Assembly (NCBI RefSeq): GCF_003337415.1
Contig: NZ_QPJT01000012.1
Span: 62,001 to 126,000 of the forward strand
DNA: 64,000 bases
Direction: 5' to 3'
Source of the DNA: Anaerobacterium chartisolvens
GTDB taxonomy: Bacteria > Bacillota > Clostridia > Acetivibrionales > DSM-27016
Shown here: piece after piece, positions 25,872-37,477 of the stretch
Layout: every line of letters starts with the position of its first letter
How positions within the stretch are numbered: the first letter of the stretch is position 1
Made by a program: the position numbers and the translations under genes
The notes under the pieces: generated by a model
The model's database searches: none
What the model was told of the DNA's origin: nothing
What the model saw: the letters and a program-made list of their open reading frames with translations, nothing else

Positions 25872-27737
25872 ATGGAGACAAGTGTGCAAAACATTGAACC
25901 ACAGAAAAAGCAGGCCGTTAAATTTATTTCCCGAAAAGTTATCGTAATATCGCTGATAACTTTTATTTTACTGATGCTGGCAATAACTGCACAGTTAGGC
26001 TATACTCTTTTAAATTCAGACAGAGTATATAAGGGCATATATATTAATGATATTTATGCCGGAAATTTATCCAAGGAAGAACTGACTGAGACTTTAAATC
26101 TCAAATATCAAAAAAATCTTGAGGAATTGGAGCTTAATATAGTATGCAAGGGAGTTTACAACAGCCTTCCATTTTCCTCCATAAATGCGGCCTATGATGT
26201 AAAAGTCGCTGTTGACTCAGCTTTTAATATAGGCAGAGAGGGAAGCCTTCTTAGCAAGCTGGGGGATATATTTAAGGCGCGCCATAATGGCATAAAGCTT
26301 TCCATACCTGTTTTGTTCAGTGAAGAAAAGGCAAACGAGGTTATACAGTCCATTTACTCTAAAACTCTTGTTGATGTTAAGCAGTCCGATTTTTCCATAC
26401 GGGAGGATAAGCTGATAATAAGGCGGGGGCATTCGGGAGAACGCATAGACAGAATCGCGGCACTCCGGGAATTGACCGAAAGCATAAAAAACCTTAAAAC
26501 AGACACTCTAAAAATACCTGTTGAAACTGTCTACCCCGATGCTATAGACGTTGACGGGCTGTACGGCAAGGTAACACGCAGGGCACAGGACGCATCCTTC
26601 AAGGTGGAAAACAATAAGCTTGAAATCATACCTGAGGTAATCGGCATAAGTGTGGATAAGAGCAAAATAGCCCAGGCAGTTTCCGAGCTGGAAAAGGGAC
26701 AGTCCTCCGAAAAAGTTGTGCCACTAACAACCGAAACGCCTAAAATAACCACTGCTGATGTTCACTCACGTTTGTTTAAGGATAATCTTTATACAATGAA
26801 GACTCATTTTAATACAAATACCGAAAATAATTTAAACAGAAGCCAAAATATAAAAATAGCGGCTTCTAAAATAAACGGTATAATTCTTGCACCGGGTCAA
26901 ATATTTTCCTTTAATGAGACCGTTGGAAAAAGGACAGTTGATGCGGGCTATAAGGATGCATACATATATAAGTCAGGCAAGGTGGTAAGTGACCTTGCCG
27001 GGGGTATCTGCCAGGTTTCCTCAACATTATACAATGCCGTATTGCACAGTGATCTTGAAGTGGTGGAGCGCAGAAACCATATGTTTTCAGTAGTTTATGT
27101 GCCTGAAGGAAGGGATGCCACTGTTTTTTACGGCAGCACAGATTTCAGATTCAAGAACTCTACAAAATGGCCCATAAAAATAGATAGCCAGATAACCAAG
27201 GACAATTACCTTGTCTTCTCTCTTAAGGGTACAAATGAAACTCCCGGTAAAACGGTAGAGTTTACATCCTCCAAAAGGAACGAGAAGCCTTTTACTACCA
27301 ACTATACCGACGATCCTAATCTCCCCGAAGGCACTACCAAGGTCATTCAGGAGGGTCATAACGGGGCTATCATAGATACCTTCAAAACCGTAAAGCAGGA
27401 TGGAAAAGTCATTGAAAAGATAAAGATAACCACAAGTGTCTACCAGCCTCTGGTGGAAGAGGTGGTGAGGGGAACCAAAAAGGTTCAACAAACTCCCTCA
27501 AATAAAGACCCTCTAAACGAAGGAAATTCCGTTCCGAATAGTGAAGGGCAGAATGGAGCTTCAACAGATACAGACCCTGCACAGAATTCTGAGCCTGATA
27601 GCTTTTTGCCCGATGCAGAGTCAGACTCTGCCGATAATGCCGGAGATCCGGAAGGTATTCCCCTTGACCAGCTTCCCAGGCCCGACATGGATGATAGTGC
27701 CATTAATGACCATATCAATACGGAAGATGTAATTTGA
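25872..27737 (+). CDS. VanW-family cell-wall protein with G5 domain (YoaR-like)
   Basis: 621 residues. One transmembrane anchor (about 22-46) is followed by two putative peptidoglycan-binding PG_binding_4-like domains (about 60-165 and 180-285). The VanW domain (about 320-450) has the signature GGICQVSSTLYNAV and the preceding FSFNETVG. A G5 domain (about 465-537; VIQEGHNGAII..KIKITTSVYQP) follows. The last 80 residues are acidic, Ser/Asn/Asp-rich and probably disordered. These proteins act outside the membrane on peptidoglycan; VanW itself has no proven reaction. Despite the name there is no vancomycin-resistance cluster here. Confidence 0.88.
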   Translation: METSVQNIEPQKKQAVKFISRKVIVISLITFILLMLAITAQLGYTLLNSDRVYKGIYINDIYAGNLSKEELTETLNLKYQKNLEELELNIVCKGVYNSLPFSSINAAYDVKVAVDSAFNIGREGSLLSKLGDIFKARHNGIKLSIPVLFSEEKANEVIQSIYSKTLVDVKQSDFSIREDKLIIRRGHSGERIDRIAALRELTESIKNLKTDTLKIPVETVYPDAIDVDGLYGKVTRRAQDASFKVENNKLEIIPEVIGISVDKSKIAQAVSELEKGQSSEKVVPLTTETPKITTADVHSRLFKDNLYTMKTHFNTNTENNLNRSQNIKIAASKINGIILAPGQIFSFNETVGKRTVDAGYKDAYIYKSGKVVSDLAGGICQVSSTLYNAVLHSDLEVVERRNHMFSVVYVPEGRDATVFYGSTDFRFKNSTKWPIKIDSQITKDNYLVFSLKGTNETPGKTVEFTSSKRNEKPFTTNYTDDPNLPEGTTKVIQEGHNGAIIDTFKTVKQDGKVIEKIKITTSVYQPLVEEVVRGTKKVQQTPSNKDPLNEGNSVPNSEGQNGASTDTDPAQNSEPDSFLPDAESDSADNAGDPEGIPLDQLPRPDMDDSAINDHINTEDVI

Positions 27738-27752
27738 GTATAATCAATTAAA

Positions 27753-27795
27753 CAGAGAGAATTCCTAAAAAGCTTGCGGACAGGATTTCTCTCTG
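27753..27795. terminator. Bidirectional terminator between vanW-like and yflT-like genes
   Basis: CAGAGAGAATTCCT (27753-27766) pairs with AGGATTTCTCTCTG (27782-27795), 13 of 14 bases, over a 15-base loop between convergent genes. Confidence 0.7.
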
Positions 27796-27809
27796 CTTAA
27801 GACTTTGTT

Positions 27810-28319
27810 TTAATAGCTTTTTATCTTTGACGCACCATTATTTCTAAGAATTGAAGATACACTGTCTATTTTATCCTCATCTGTCTTCATGCTGAACAGT
27901 ATCTTTCCAGATTTTATGTCTTCTTCGTACTGCCTGCTTTCATTCTCAGGAATACCTAAGTCTACGAGTCCTCCCACTATCCCTCCTGTTACCGCACCTG
28001 ATATCAGACCTGTTATAGGACCCGCTGCCGCAATTATTCCAAATCCCGGTATCACCATGCTTCCCGCTCCTATAACAAGTCCCGCAAGTCCTCCTAAGAT
28101 ACCTCCTGTGACTACTCCGTCAGATATGTTATCGTTTACCTGTCCGTCATTTCTTCCCATGCTTGCCCCTATTCCCCCCGGCTGATCCATCCCTTGTTCC
28201 TCTCCGTGTTTTGCCACGATAGATATGTCGTCGGTTTTCAAGCCCCTGTCCTTTATCTTCCTCGCGGCATTCTCGGCATGATCATACTTATCAAAAACAG
28301 CTACAAGTGTCCTCGCCAT
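27810..28319 (-). CDS. General stress protein, YflT/GsmA-like with glycine-rich membrane segment
   Basis: 169 residues. An N-terminal alpha/beta module (MARTLVAVFDKYDHAENAARKIKDRG) and a C-terminal one (GKILFSMKTDEDKIDSVSSILRNNGASKI) frame a long glycine/alanine/isoleucine-rich stretch (about 65-120; GGILGGLAGLVIGAG, GAVTGGIVGGL) that looks like two glycine-zipper helices. This is the layout of the 'general stress protein' / heat-induced YflT family. Function is unknown; membrane association is probable. AAAGGAGGAG precedes the ATG. Confidence 0.75.
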   Translation of the reverse strand: MARTLVAVFDKYDHAENAARKIKDRGLKTDDISIVAKHGEEQGMDQPGGIGASMGRNDGQVNDNISDGVVTGGILGGLAGLVIGAGSMVIPGFGIIAAAGPITGLISGAVTGGIVGGLVDLGIPENESRQYEEDIKSGKILFSMKTDEDKIDSVSSILRNNGASKIKSY

Positions 28320-28552
28320 ATCGCTGCTCCTCCTTTGTGATTTTATTATTTACTACTATATTTTTAGTTAATATCTCTTTATTTATTCTCAAGGACATGC
28401 TTAAAGTGTCCGGCGGCCTTTCTGAATTTTATATTTTCAGACCTCTGTATTTAAAAAAATAAATATATATCAAAAAAACTTGTCATTTAATGTATATTTA
28501 ATTTATAATGTAGAGGTAATTTATCCTATTATTTAAAACTGGGAGTATTTTT

Positions 28553-29074
28553 ATGCCTTCTCAAAAATTTATGTTAGTTCTATTTTTATTAGTAGTACTG
28601 CCTTTAGTAATTATATTTGCAAACCATGATGTTTTTTTTACCTTTGTATCAATTATTATCGTTGCAGATTCTTTCAAATTTATAGCATTTATATTTTTAG
28701 GTAATGCGAATGATCCTGAAGAAAATAAAGCTTCGGACAAAAACAATATGTCCGAAAAGCGGGATCTCAGCGACAATGACTCTTTAGATTTCAAAAGGTT
28801 TGATATAGGAATTCATATCACAAGAAATCTTATTGTAATATTATTTTACATATACTGCTCATTATATATAAACTTATTTATATTAAAAATACTGACAGCG
28901 TTGATAATCTTATATCTTATATATGGAATAAATGTAATTATTGCAAGCCGCAGCTTAATATCCTTCAAAAAAAATGTAAAGCTTGACACAGCAGCAAAGT
29001 TTGCAGTAAGAATTATCTCAATATTTATTATAGCCGCTGTAGCTTATAATAAGTTTGTGAAAAATGTTTTATAA
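28553..29074 (+). CDS. Membrane protein of unknown function
   Basis: 173 residues with two hydrophobic segments at the start (about 5-24 and 28-50), a charged cytoplasmic loop (about 52-85) and three more hydrophobic segments (about 89-108, 109-130 and 147-165). No catalytic motif or family recognised. GGGAG 7 bases before the ATG and steady codon use support it as a real gene. It stands alone between the stress protein gene and the glutamate synthase leader. Confidence 0.6.
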   Translation: MPSQKFMLVLFLLVVLPLVIIFANHDVFFTFVSIIIVADSFKFIAFIFLGNANDPEENKASDKNNMSEKRDLSDNDSLDFKRFDIGIHITRNLIVILFYIYCSLYINLFILKILTALIILYLIYGINVIIASRSLISFKKNVKLDTAAKFAVRIISIFIIAAVAYNKFVKNVL

Positions 29075-29291
29075 TACTTCAGTGTCTAAAGGTTAGAGTA
29101 CAAAAACGTCTTTTGCCTTTAAAAGCAAGAGCATTCGTGTACTTTAGAATGTACAACGCAGAGGGTTTTTGCAAGAATTATCTCCACAAGTTGCAGTTTT
29201 TTTATTTTTTTTTATAATTTCTATTGAATGTAGCACATCAGCATGTTATAATTATAGCACTAAATATGTACATTACGTCAAATGTATTTGT

Positions 29292-29483
29292 TTATAATGC
29301 GGATAAGCATATTTTTTGAATAATTTTAGAGTGCGAAGATGTACTCAAAGGTTTTTCCAAGACATACTCAATGAAGAGGGCAAGCGTCTTTGTTGTTATG
29401 TCTTTTTTGTATCCCAAATTTAAGGATACGCGGTTTAAAATAGATAATGCTCTTTTTGAAGGATTGATTTGATAATTATTCAT
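29292..29483 (-). CDS. Possible small protein, unknown
   Basis: 63 residues (MNNYQINPSKRALSILNRVS...), basic, predicted helical. Only a weak AGGT stands before the ATG. It could be a real small regulator divergent to gltB or a chance frame; no homologue comes to mind. Confidence 0.25.
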   Translation of the reverse strand: MNNYQINPSKRALSILNRVSLNLGYKKDITTKTLALFIEYVLEKPLSTSSHSKIIQKICLSAL

Positions 29484-29555
29484 TTTAAGTCTGACCTATT
29501 TATCATAATTAACTTACAGACTGGTGGAAAAATCCCCTAAAGGCATGGCACTGAT

Positions 29556-29580
29556 GCAGGAGGCCAAAACAGGCCCCTGC
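29556..29580 (+). promoter_or_regulatory. Stable hairpin in the gltB leader
   Basis: GCAGG-A-GGCC (29556-29565) pairs with GGCCCCTGC (29572-29580), one bulged A and a 6-base loop, followed by TTTAA. It sits 45 bases before the gltB start. It may be an attenuator or protein-binding site. Confidence 0.5.
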
Positions 29581-29625
29581 TTTAACATAAAAATATAACA
29601 ATGAAGTTTAGAAAGGTTGCTTGAC

Positions 29626-32600
29626 ATGAAACTTAATGGAATACCTCCTAAGCAGGGACTTTACGATCCTCAATTTGAACATGATGCATGCGGTATGGGT
29701 TTTGTGGTAAACATCAAAGGTGTAAAATCCCACCAAATCGTACAGCAGGCATTGACCATCCTTGTTAATTTGTCTCATCGAGGCGGATGCGGCGCGGAAG
29801 CCAACAGTGGAGATGGTGCGGGAATTCTTATTCAGATTCCTCATCTGTTTTTTAAAAAGGAATGTCTAAAAGCAGGTATTGATTTGCCTTCGCCTGGGGA
29901 ATATGGCGTTGGAATGGTCTTTCTGCCATCCGATGCAAATAAGCGTTCAGCCATTGAAAAGCTTTTTGAACGTATTGTTAAGGAAGAAGGACAGAATTTT
30001 TTGGGTTGGAGAGACGTCCCCGTAGACGATTCCTCCGTAGGAGCGTCGGCTAAAGCCTGTATGCCCTTTATGCGCCAGGCCTTTATAGGCCGCAGCCCGA
30101 ATTTAAAGGATTCAATGGCATTTGAAAGAAAACTTTATGTAATAAGAAAGCTTTGTGAAAAAAGTGCTATAGATAACAACGAGCATTTTTATATTGCCAG
30201 TCTTTCCTCTAAAACAATTGTATACAAAGGAATGCTTACCGCAGAACAGGTTGATTCCTTTTATACCGAACTGGCGGATGCTTCTGTGGAATCTGCGCTT
30301 GCGCTTGTGCATTCCCGCTACAGCACAAATACTTTCCCAAGCTGGGAACGCGCACATCCTAACCGTTACCTGATTCATAACGGAGAGATTAACACACTAA
30401 GAGGTAATGTAAACTGGATGTCTGCCCGTCAGTCGATGCTTAAATCGGACTTATTCGGGGACGATATCTCAAAGATATTCCCTATTATCAACCCAGACGG
30501 AAGCGACTCGGCAATGTTTGATAACTGCACGGAGTTTCTCGCACTGGCAGGGCGTTCGCTGCCACATGCCGTCATGATGATGATACCTGAGCCGTGGTCA
30601 AACCACGAAAGCATGAGTGATGAGAAAAAGGCCTTTTACGAGTACCATAGCTGCCTTATGGAGCCATGGGACGGTCCTGCGGCCATGGGCTTTACAGACG
30701 GCTCTGTTGTCGGTGCCGTGCTTGACAGGAATGGCTTACGCCCCGCACGCTACTATGTTACGAAGGATGACCTTGTTATAATGGCATCGGAGGTCGGCGT
30801 TCTTGATATTGAGCCTGAGCGCGTGCTTTGCAAGGAACGACTTCATCCCGGAAGAATGCTTTTGATAGATACTGTCGAGGGCAAAATTATAAATGATGAT
30901 GAGCTTAAAGAGAAGATGTCGGCACAGCATCCCTACAGGCAGTGGCTGAATGAAAATTTAATAACGCTTGAGGATCTTCCAACTGCTCCTCAGATGGATG
31001 AACCAGATTACAACACTACTATTATACGCCAAAAGGCCTTCGGTTATACCTATGAAGACCTTAAAACAGTACTAGGCCCTATGGCCAAGGATGGGATAGA
31101 GCAGATAGGAGCTATGGGAATAGATACACCTCTTTCTGTTTTATCGGAAAAGCCGCAGCTTCTTTACACTTACTTTAAGCAGCTTTTTGCGCAGGTGACC
31201 AATCCTCCCATTGACGCTCTTCGCGAGGAAATTATTACTGCAACGGAGACCATGATGGGAAGCGAAGGGGATTTATTAACTCCGTCCCCTCAAAGCTGCC
31301 GCCAAATAAAGCTGAAATATCCCGTTATAGATAACGGAGAAATGTCTAAAATACTGAACATAGACAAAGATGGCTTTAAGACTTGCCGCATTCCTATGCT
31401 CTTTAAGGTTTCCGAGGGAGAAAATGGCCTTGCGGCAGCTCTTGAGGACATATTTAAAAGCGCCAGTGAGTCTATATCTCAAGGTTCAAACATACTTGTA
31501 CTTTCCGATAAGGGCATGAACAAGGACTATGCGCCCATTCCTGCCTTGCTTGCAGTTTCGGGTCTGCACCACCATCTTATTCGTGAGGGTACCCGTACGC
31601 GTATAAGCATTGTTGTTGAAACAGGTGAGGCCCGCGAGGTTCACCATTTTGCGCTGCTTATAGGCTATGGAGCGTCAGCGATTAACCCATACCTTGCATT
31701 TGAGAGTATAGAGTCTATGATAAGTCAGGGTATGCTTACAGATATCAAGCCTGATTATGCCATAGGCAAATATATAAAGGCTTCTGTAAAAGGTGTTGTA
31801 AAAACATTATCCAAAATGGGTATTTCCACTATACAGAGCTATCAGGGCGCCCAGATTTTTGAAGCAATAGGCATCCGTCAGGAGGTTATAGACAGGTATT
31901 TTACAAAAACCCCCTCCCGTATAGGCGGAATAGATTTGACTATTATCGCCAATGAGGCGATAAAGCTTCACAGCAGCGCATTCAGCAGCCATGTGGCAGA
32001 AGAAGGCACTCTTGACTCAGGAGGCAACACCCAATGGCGCAAAGACGGCGAATACCATATGTTTAATCCAGAAACAATTCATACGCTTCAGTACGCGTGC
32101 CGTACGAATAATTATGGACTGTTTAAGGAGTATTCGCGTCTTTTAAATAATGAAAGCCAGAAGCTGTGTACCTTACGTGGGCTTATGGAGCTTAAAACGC
32201 TTGAAAACCCCATACCAATAGATGAGGTTGAATCTGTTGAGTCGATATGCAAGAGGTTTAAGACAGGAGCTATGTCCTATGGCTCTATAAGCAAGGAAGC
32301 TCACGAGGCTATGGCAATAGCCATGAACAGAATCGGGGGCAAGAGCAATACCGGAGAGGGCGGAGAGGACGTCAGCCGTTTTACTCCCGACTCCAATGGC
32401 GATTCGCGCTGCAGTGCAATCAAGCAGGTAGCTTCAGGCCGTTTTGGTGTTACAAGCCACTATCTGGTGAATGCAAAAGAGATTCAAATAAAGATGGCTC
32501 AAGGCGCAAAGCCCGGTGAAGGAGGCCAGCTTCCGGGAAGAAAGGTATATCCGTGGGTTGCCAAGGTAAGGCACTCAACCCCCGGGGTAGGGCTTATATC

Positions 32601-34212
32601 CCCACCGCCTCACCACGACATATATTCCATAGAGGATCTTGCCGAGCTTATTCATGATTTAAAGAACGCAAACCGGGATGCAAGAATAAGTGTAAAGCTT
32701 GTTTCAGAAGTAGGGGTCGGAACTATTGCGGCAGGAGTTGCAAAGGGACGCGCCGATGTTGTTCTGATAAGCGGATATGACGGAGGAACCGGAGCATCGC
32801 CAAGATCCAGCATAAGACATGCCGGACTTCCTTGGGAGCTGGGTCTTGCCGAAACACATCAGACACTGATTTTAAATAACTTGAGAAGCCGTATTACGGT
32901 GGAAACAGACGGCAAGCTCATGACAGGCCGGGATGTTGTAGTAGCTGCACTTTTAGGAGCTGAGGAATTCGGATTTGCAACCACTCCTCTCGTTGTTCTG
33001 GGATGTGTTATGATGAGAGTCTGCAACCTTGATACATGTCCTGTCGGAGTGGCTACACAAAACCCCGAGCTCAGAAAGAGGTTTAGTGGTGATCCCCAGC
33101 ATCTGGTTAATTTCATGCACTTTGTTGCACAGGAAATGCGTGAGCTTATGGCAGAGCTTGGCTTCCGCTCAATTGACGAAATGATAGGGCGCACTGACAA
33201 GCTGGAGGCAAGGAAAATTGAGGATCACTGGAAGGCTTCAGGAATAGATCTGTCCCCGCTACTGTATCAGCCCCATGTTTCGGCAGATATCGGCAGATAT
33301 TGCCAGATAGAGCAGGATCACGAGCTGGATAAGACCCTTGATATGAAGGAATTGCTGAAAATATGCAAGCCGGCACTTGAGAATGCTGAAAAGGTGACTG
33401 CAACGCTGCCTATAAAGAATATTAACAGGGTTGCATGTACAATACTGGGGAGTGAGGTATCTAAGCGTTATGGCGGAGACGGACTGCCCGAGGATACTAT
33501 TTCACTTACCTTTAAAGGCTCGGCGGGCCAGAGCTTTGGAGCCTTTGTACCCAAAGGCATTACAATGACGCTTGAGGGTGACTCAAATGATTATATAGGA
33601 AAGGGGCTGTCCGGAGGGAAAATAATTGTATATCCTCCTAAGGAATCCCCATTCGTACCGGAAGAAAATATTATAGTCGGAAATGTAGCATTTTATGGTG
33701 CTACAAGCGGCGAGGCATATATACGCGGAATAGCAGGCGAACGCTTCTGTGTAAGAAACAGCGGTGTGCATGCTGTTGTAGAGGCTGTAGGCGATCATGG
33801 ATGTGAGTACATGACGGGAGGAAAGGTGCTTGTTCTCGGTTCTACAGGACGCAACTTTGCAGCCGGTATGTCAGGTGGTGTTGCGTATGTTCTTAACCGC
33901 ACGGGAGACTTCAGCACAAAATGCAATCAGGAAATGGTCAGCCTTGAAAGTCTTGAGGATACCGAGGAAATACTGGAAGTTAAAGCAATGCTTGAAAGAC
34001 ATCTTAAATATACAGGCAGCGGCTTAGCCGACAGAATCCTTTCCGAATGGCATAAAACCGTTCCTTTGTTTGTAAAGGTTATGCCTAAGGACTATAAGAG
34101 AATGCTTCAGGCTATAAAGCAGATGCAGGATGCGGGCTTAAGCGGCCAGGATGCTCTTATGGCGGCGTTTGAAGCAAACAATAAGGATGTTGCCCGTGTA
34201 GGTGGCAATTAA
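29626..34212 (+). CDS. gltB: Glutamate synthase (NADPH) large subunit
   Basis: 1528 residues from the ATG at 29626 (AAAGG upstream). An N-terminal propeptide (about 21 residues) precedes Cys22 in HDACGMGF, the nucleophile of the class-II glutamine amidotransferase domain (about 22-430). The central and FMN-binding synthase domains follow (about 470-1200; [32 protein letters not shown]). The [3Fe-4S] motif [12 protein letters not shown] lies around 1127-1138, and a C-terminal GXGXG beta-helix domain follows (about 1240-1490). It converts glutamine plus 2-oxoglutarate to two glutamates with electrons from GltD, and is co-transcribed with gltD, 20 bases downstream. Confidence 0.97.
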   Translation: MKLNGIPPKQGLYDPQFEHDACGMGFVVNIKGVKSHQIVQQALTILVNLSHRGGCGAEANSGDGAGILIQIPHLFFKKECLKAGIDLPSPGEYGVGMVFLPSDANKRSAIEKLFERIVKEEGQNFLGWRDVPVDDSSVGASAKACMPFMRQAFIGRSPNLKDSMAFERKLYVIRKLCEKSAIDNNEHFYIASLSSKTIVYKGMLTAEQVDSFYTELADASVESALALVHSRYSTNTFPSWERAHPNRYLIHNGEINTLRGNVNWMSARQSMLKSDLFGDDISKIFPIINPDGSDSAMFDNCTEFLALAGRSLPHAVMMMIPEPWSNHESMSDEKKAFYEYHSCLMEPWDGPAAMGFTDGSVVGAVLDRNGLRPARYYVTKDDLVIMASEVGVLDIEPERVLCKERLHPGRMLLIDTVEGKIINDDELKEKMSAQHPYRQWLNENLITLEDLPTAPQMDEPDYNTTIIRQKAFGYTYEDLKTVLGPMAKDGIEQIGAMGIDTPLSVLSEKPQLLYTYFKQLFAQVTNPPIDALREEIITATETMMGSEGDLLTPSPQSCRQIKLKYPVIDNGEMSKILNIDKDGFKTCRIPMLFKVSEGENGLAAALEDIFKSASESISQGSNILVLSDKGMNKDYAPIPALLAVSGLHHHLIREGTRTRISIVVETGEAREVHHFALLIGYGASAINPYLAFESIESMISQGMLTDIKPDYAIGKYIKASVKGVVKTLSKMGISTIQSYQGAQIFEAIGIRQEVIDRYFTKTPSRIGGIDLTIIANEAIKLHSSAFSSHVAEEGTLDSGGNTQWRKDGEYHMFNPETIHTLQYACRTNNYGLFKEYSRLLNNESQKLCTLRGLMELKTLENPIPIDEVESVESICKRFKTGAMSYGSISKEAHEAMAIAMNRIGGKSNTGEGGEDVSRFTPDSNGDSRCSAIKQVASGRFGVTSHYLVNAKEIQIKMAQGAKPGEGGQLPGRKVYPWVAKVRHSTPGVGLISPPPHHDIYSIEDLAELIHDLKNANRDARISVKLVSEVGVGTIAAGVAKGRADVVLISGYDGGTGASPRSSIRHAGLPWELGLAETHQTLILNNLRSRITVETDGKLMTGRDVVVAALLGAEEFGFATTPLVVLGCVMMRVCNLDTCPVGVATQNPELRKRFSGDPQHLVNFMHFVAQEMRELMAELGFRSIDEMIGRTDKLEARKIEDHWKASGIDLSPLLYQPHVSADIGRYCQIEQDHELDKTLDMKELLKICKPALENAEKVTATLPIKNINRVACTILGSEVSKRYGGDGLPEDTISLTFKGSAGQSFGAFVPKGITMTLEGDSNDYIGKGLSGGKIIVYPPKESPFVPEENIIVGNVAFYGATSGEAYIRGIAGERFCVRNSGVHAVVEAVGDHGCEYMTGGKVLVLGSTGRNFAAGMSGGVAYVLNRTGDFSTKCNQEMVSLESLEDTEEILEVKAMLERHLKYTGSGLADRILSEWHKTVPLFVKVMPKDYKRMLQAIKQMQDAGLSGQDALMAAFEANNKDVARVGGN

Positions 34213-34232
34213 TTAGAATTGGAGGAAGTACA

Positions 34233-35717
34233 ATGGGTAAACCAACTGGATTTATGGAATATAAGCGTGAGCTTCCCGCAGATCGCCCTCCTCTGGAGAG
34301 GATAAAGGATTGGAAGGAATTTCACCTGCATCTGCCGGAAGAGGCACAGCGCAATCAGGGAGCACGCTGTATGGACTGTGGAATACCTTTTTGCCATACG
34401 GGGATTTTGCTGAACGGAATGGCCTCAGGCTGTCCTATAAACAATTTAATTCCAGAGTGGAATGATCTTATATATAAGGGACTATGGAAAGAAGCCATCG
34501 CGCGTCTTCACAGGACAAATAATTTTCCTGAATTTACGGGAAGGGTGTGTCCTGCCCCTTGTGAGGGCTCCTGTACCGTAGGAATTAACGAGCCTCAGGT
34601 AACCATAAAAAACAATGAATGCACTATTATTGACAGAGCCTTCTCGGAGGGCTGGGTTATACCCCAGCCTCCGGTATCCCGTACCGGAAAGAAGGTTGCT
34701 GTGGTAGGCTCAGGGCCTTCGGGGCTGGCGTGTGCAGCTCAATTAAACAAGGCAGGCCATCTTGTCACAGTATTCGAGCGTGCCGATAGAGTTGGCGGGC
34801 TTATGATGTACGGCATACCAAACATGAAGCTGGACAAAGCTGTTATAGACCGCAGGATTGATATAATGAAGGCTGAAGGCATTGAGTTTGTTACAGGCAC
34901 AGAGATAGGCAAGGATTATCCTGCCGAAAAGCTCCTTGCAGATTATGATTCGGTAGTGTTGTGCGGAGGGGCTACAAAGCCCCGCGACCTTCCCATAGAG
35001 GGCCGTGAATTAAAAGGTGTCCATTTTGCTATGGAATTCCTTCATGCCAATACTAAGAGCCTGCTTGATTCTGCTCACGCAGACGGAAACTATATAAATG
35101 CAAACGGTAAGGATGTTATAGTTATAGGAGGAGGGGACACGGGAACAGACTGTGTGGGTACCTCTATCCGTCATGGCTGCAAAAGTGTCACGCAGCTTGA
35201 AATTATGCCTTCTCCCCCCTCTGAAAGACAGAGTGACAACCCCTGGCCTCAATGGCCCAAGGTTTATAAAATGGACTACGGTCAGGAAGAAGCAGCAGCT
35301 CTGTACGGAGCAGATCCGCGTCAATATTGCATTACCACCAAAAAATTTGTGGGTGACGGCAATGGGCATGTAAAAGAAATTCATACAGTAAAAATAGAAT
35401 GGAAGAAGGACGGTGCCGGACGTTTTGTCCCCGTTGAAATTCCCGGAACAGAAAAGGTAATGTCTGCCGGACTTGTGCTTCTTGCGATGGGGTTCCTTGG
35501 TCCGGAGGATACTGTTTTAAAGCCGCTTGGTGTGGAACAGGATGCGAGATCAAACGTTAAGGCTGCTTACGGCAGCTTTGAAACCAATATTAAAGGAGTC
35601 TTTGCCGCAGGAGACATGCGCAGGGGGCAGAGTCTTGTTGTGTGGGCTATAAACGAGGGCAGAGCGGCGGCAAGAGAATGCGATAAGTATTTAATGGGAA
35701 GCACGGTGCTTCCGTAA
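34233..35717 (+). CDS. gltD: Glutamate synthase (NADPH) small subunit
   Basis: 494 residues. N-terminal cysteine-rich motifs CMDCGIPFC and CPAPCEGSC bind [4Fe-4S] clusters. The FAD-binding [20 protein letters not shown] (about 151-170) and the NADPH-binding [13 protein letters not shown] (about 290-302) complete the oxidoreductase. It passes electrons from NADPH to the large subunit. TTGGAGGAAG precedes the ATG. It ends at a very long hairpin shared with the convergent sugar operon. Confidence 0.97.
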   Translation: MGKPTGFMEYKRELPADRPPLERIKDWKEFHLHLPEEAQRNQGARCMDCGIPFCHTGILLNGMASGCPINNLIPEWNDLIYKGLWKEAIARLHRTNNFPEFTGRVCPAPCEGSCTVGINEPQVTIKNNECTIIDRAFSEGWVIPQPPVSRTGKKVAVVGSGPSGLACAAQLNKAGHLVTVFERADRVGGLMMYGIPNMKLDKAVIDRRIDIMKAEGIEFVTGTEIGKDYPAEKLLADYDSVVLCGGATKPRDLPIEGRELKGVHFAMEFLHANTKSLLDSAHADGNYINANGKDVIVIGGGDTGTDCVGTSIRHGCKSVTQLEIMPSPPSERQSDNPWPQWPKVYKMDYGQEEAAALYGADPRQYCITTKKFVGDGNGHVKEIHTVKIEWKKDGAGRFVPVEIPGTEKVMSAGLVLLAMGFLGPEDTVLKPLGVEQDARSNVKAAYGSFETNIKGVFAAGDMRRGQSLVVWAINEGRAAARECDKYLMGSTVLP

Positions 35718-35724
35718 AAACAAC

Positions 35725-35783
35725 GGCGATACAAACTAAGAAATGCTTCCTTCTTAAGGAAGCATTTCTTAGTTTGTATCGCC
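35725..35783. terminator. Exceptionally long bidirectional terminator hairpin
   Basis: A 28-bp perfect inverted repeat (35725-35752 and 35756-35783) with a 3-base CTT loop lies between the convergent gltD and FGGY kinase genes. It starts GGCGATACAAACTAAG. It begins 8 bases after the gltD stop and ends 10 bases before the kinase stop. No long T-run is present on the gltD side beyond TATTTCTTT. Confidence 0.85.
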
Positions 35784-35792
35784 TGTATTTCT

Positions 35793-37448
35793 TTATGTGA
35801 CTGATTCTACAAAGCCGCCAAGCACAAGGTATTTTTGGTACTTCTCCTCGTACCTTGCAAGGTTGCCGGCAATGGGGTAATAATTTGCTTCGAAAGGCTC
35901 GCACAGTGCCCGCTGTGCCGTAGGTACATCGGGGTAAAAGCCCGCCGCGACTGCCGCATATATTGCCGCGCCAAACGCACAGGTCTGCTCCTCATTACAA
36001 ACCATAAGCGGCCTTTGCAATACGTCGGACATCATCTGCATTACAAAAGGTGATTTCTTGGCTATTCCCCCTACCATTATAATGCGTTCTATCTTAATGC
36101 CGCTGGCTGTATATTTGTCAAATACATGTCTGGAGCCAAATACCGTACCCATTACCAGCGCATGATATATCTCCGGTGCCGTGCTTCCAAGGCCAAGATT
36201 CATTACGGCAGCTTTCAGCTTGTCATTTAGGTTGGGGTACCTTCTGCCGTTAAACCAGTCCAAAGCAATTATGTCAGTATCATTAATCAGCATTGCCTTT
36301 TGTTCCACTTGCCGGATGAGGCTAGCGGCTGTTTCATTAACAAGCCTTTCTCTGGTCTCACTGTCAAGCAGCTGGGATTTATTTATCAATTCGCGTACGG
36401 GCCACATCAGAATACCCGCAAACCATGCGTAAACATCGCCGAAGGCCGCCTGACTGGCTTCTATTCCTATATATCCCGGAACAATTGAATCCTCCGCCTG
36501 TCCGCAATATGCTCTTAAATCCTTTCCTTCAACATTCTCCGAAGCCTCAATAAGCATGTCAACGGTGGATGTGCCTACAACCTTGACCATTGTACGCAGA
36601 GATACGCCTGCACCTACTGCACCCGCATGTGCATCAAATGAACCTCCTCCTATTATAGTGTCCTGAGGGACACCCAATCTTTCAGCCCACTCCCTTGTAA
36701 TCACTCCCGCACACGTACCCGCGGGCTGGGGCTTGCTCCCGTACCGATCATAGACCAACGCCAGATACGGATCAATGCTCTCTAAGCATTCTCTATCGGG
36801 AAGCCCGCCGAAATGGCTGTTCCATAAGGCCTTATGCCCCGCGGCGCAAGATCCCCTGTACATGGTTTCCGGATCAGTCTTTCCAATCAGAAGTGATGGC
36901 AGCCAGTCGCAATGCTCCACCCACATCCAGGCTTTTTCCCTTATTCTTTCATTTTTCCTGATAGTTCGCAGTATTTTGGACCAAAACCATTCGGACGAAT
37001 AAATACCCTGATACATTGTATAATCGATTTTAGCATTGGAAAAAGCCTCATTTATTTCCTTAGCCTCCTCAACCGCCGTATGATCCTTCCAAAGGTGGAA
37101 CATGGCGTCCGGATCGTCTGCAAACTCCTCAAGCAGGGCTAATGGAACTCCTCTTCTGTCCACAGGGCAAGGCGTAGATCCCGTAGCATCAATGGCAATG
37201 CTTCGGAGTTCACCCCTCCTGTTCTCCCCAAGCTGCTCCATAACAGAATTCATGCATTGTACAAAGCTTTCAATATAATCCTGCGGATGCTGCCTGAACT
37301 GATTTTTTGCAGCATCACAATACAGCTTTTTCTGCCATCTGGGATAGCTGCAAACAGCCTTTACAAGCCTTTCGCCAGTCATGGCATCAATAACTATAAT
37401 ACGTACCGAATCACTTCCAAAGTCAGCACCTGCAACAAGATTCCTCAT
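35793..37448 (-). CDS. FGGY-family carbohydrate kinase, ribulokinase-like
   Basis: 551 residues from the ATG at 37448, giving the family start [23 protein letters not shown] lies 12 bases upstream. The ATP-binding actin-like fold is evident ([55 protein letters not shown]). The length and the [13 protein letters not shown] block place it with ribulokinase (AraB) rather than xylulokinase. AraB-type enzymes phosphorylate ribulose and related ketopentoses or pentitols. It is the last gene after a sugar ABC importer and a dehydrogenase, so it probably traps the keto-sugar made by that dehydrogenase. The exact sugar is not determined. Confidence 0.88.
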   Translation of the reverse strand: MRNLVAGADFGSDSVRIIVIDAMTGERLVKAVCSYPRWQKKLYCDAAKNQFRQHPQDYIESFVQCMNSVMEQLGENRRGELRSIAIDATGSTPCPVDRRGVPLALLEEFADDPDAMFHLWKDHTAVEEAKEINEAFSNAKIDYTMYQGIYSSEWFWSKILRTIRKNERIREKAWMWVEHCDWLPSLLIGKTDPETMYRGSCAAGHKALWNSHFGGLPDRECLESIDPYLALVYDRYGSKPQPAGTCAGVITREWAERLGVPQDTIIGGGSFDAHAGAVGAGVSLRTMVKVVGTSTVDMLIEASENVEGKDLRAYCGQAEDSIVPGYIGIEASQAAFGDVYAWFAGILMWPVRELINKSQLLDSETRERLVNETAASLIRQVEQKAMLINDTDIIALDWFNGRRYPNLNDKLKAAVMNLGLGSTAPEIYHALVMGTVFGSRHVFDKYTASGIKIERIIMVGGIAKKSPFVMQMMSDVLQRPLMVCNEEQTCAFGAAIYAAVAAGFYPDVPTAQRALCEPFEANYYPIAGNLARYEEKYQKYLVLGGFVESVT

Positions 37449-37477
37449 TCTGCGCCATTCTCCTTTGTCAATTTGCC

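Larger units (their letters stand above)
29075..29625. other. Long leader region before gltB
   Basis: About 550 bases. A weak small reading frame (29292-29483, minus) lies in the middle. At 29094-29142 there is a possible long hairpin (GAGTACA and TGTACTT arms enclosing CTTTTGC/GCAAGAG). Close to gltB, a stable hairpin (29556-29580) is preceded by GCAT/ATGC pairing near 29544-29558. These could form a regulated leader. No T-box, glnA or other known riboswitch signature was recognised. Confidence 0.35.

Noticed and set aside
25872-27737. Vancomycin resistance gene vanW
   Set aside because: The VanW domain is common in cell-wall proteins; no vanHAX genes are nearby and the G5/PG-binding layout indicates an ordinary envelope protein.
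29500-29625. Fluoride, glutamine or THF riboswitch before gltB
   Set aside because: Only scattered similarity (CTGATG, GGCC) to those classes; the conserved cores are absent.
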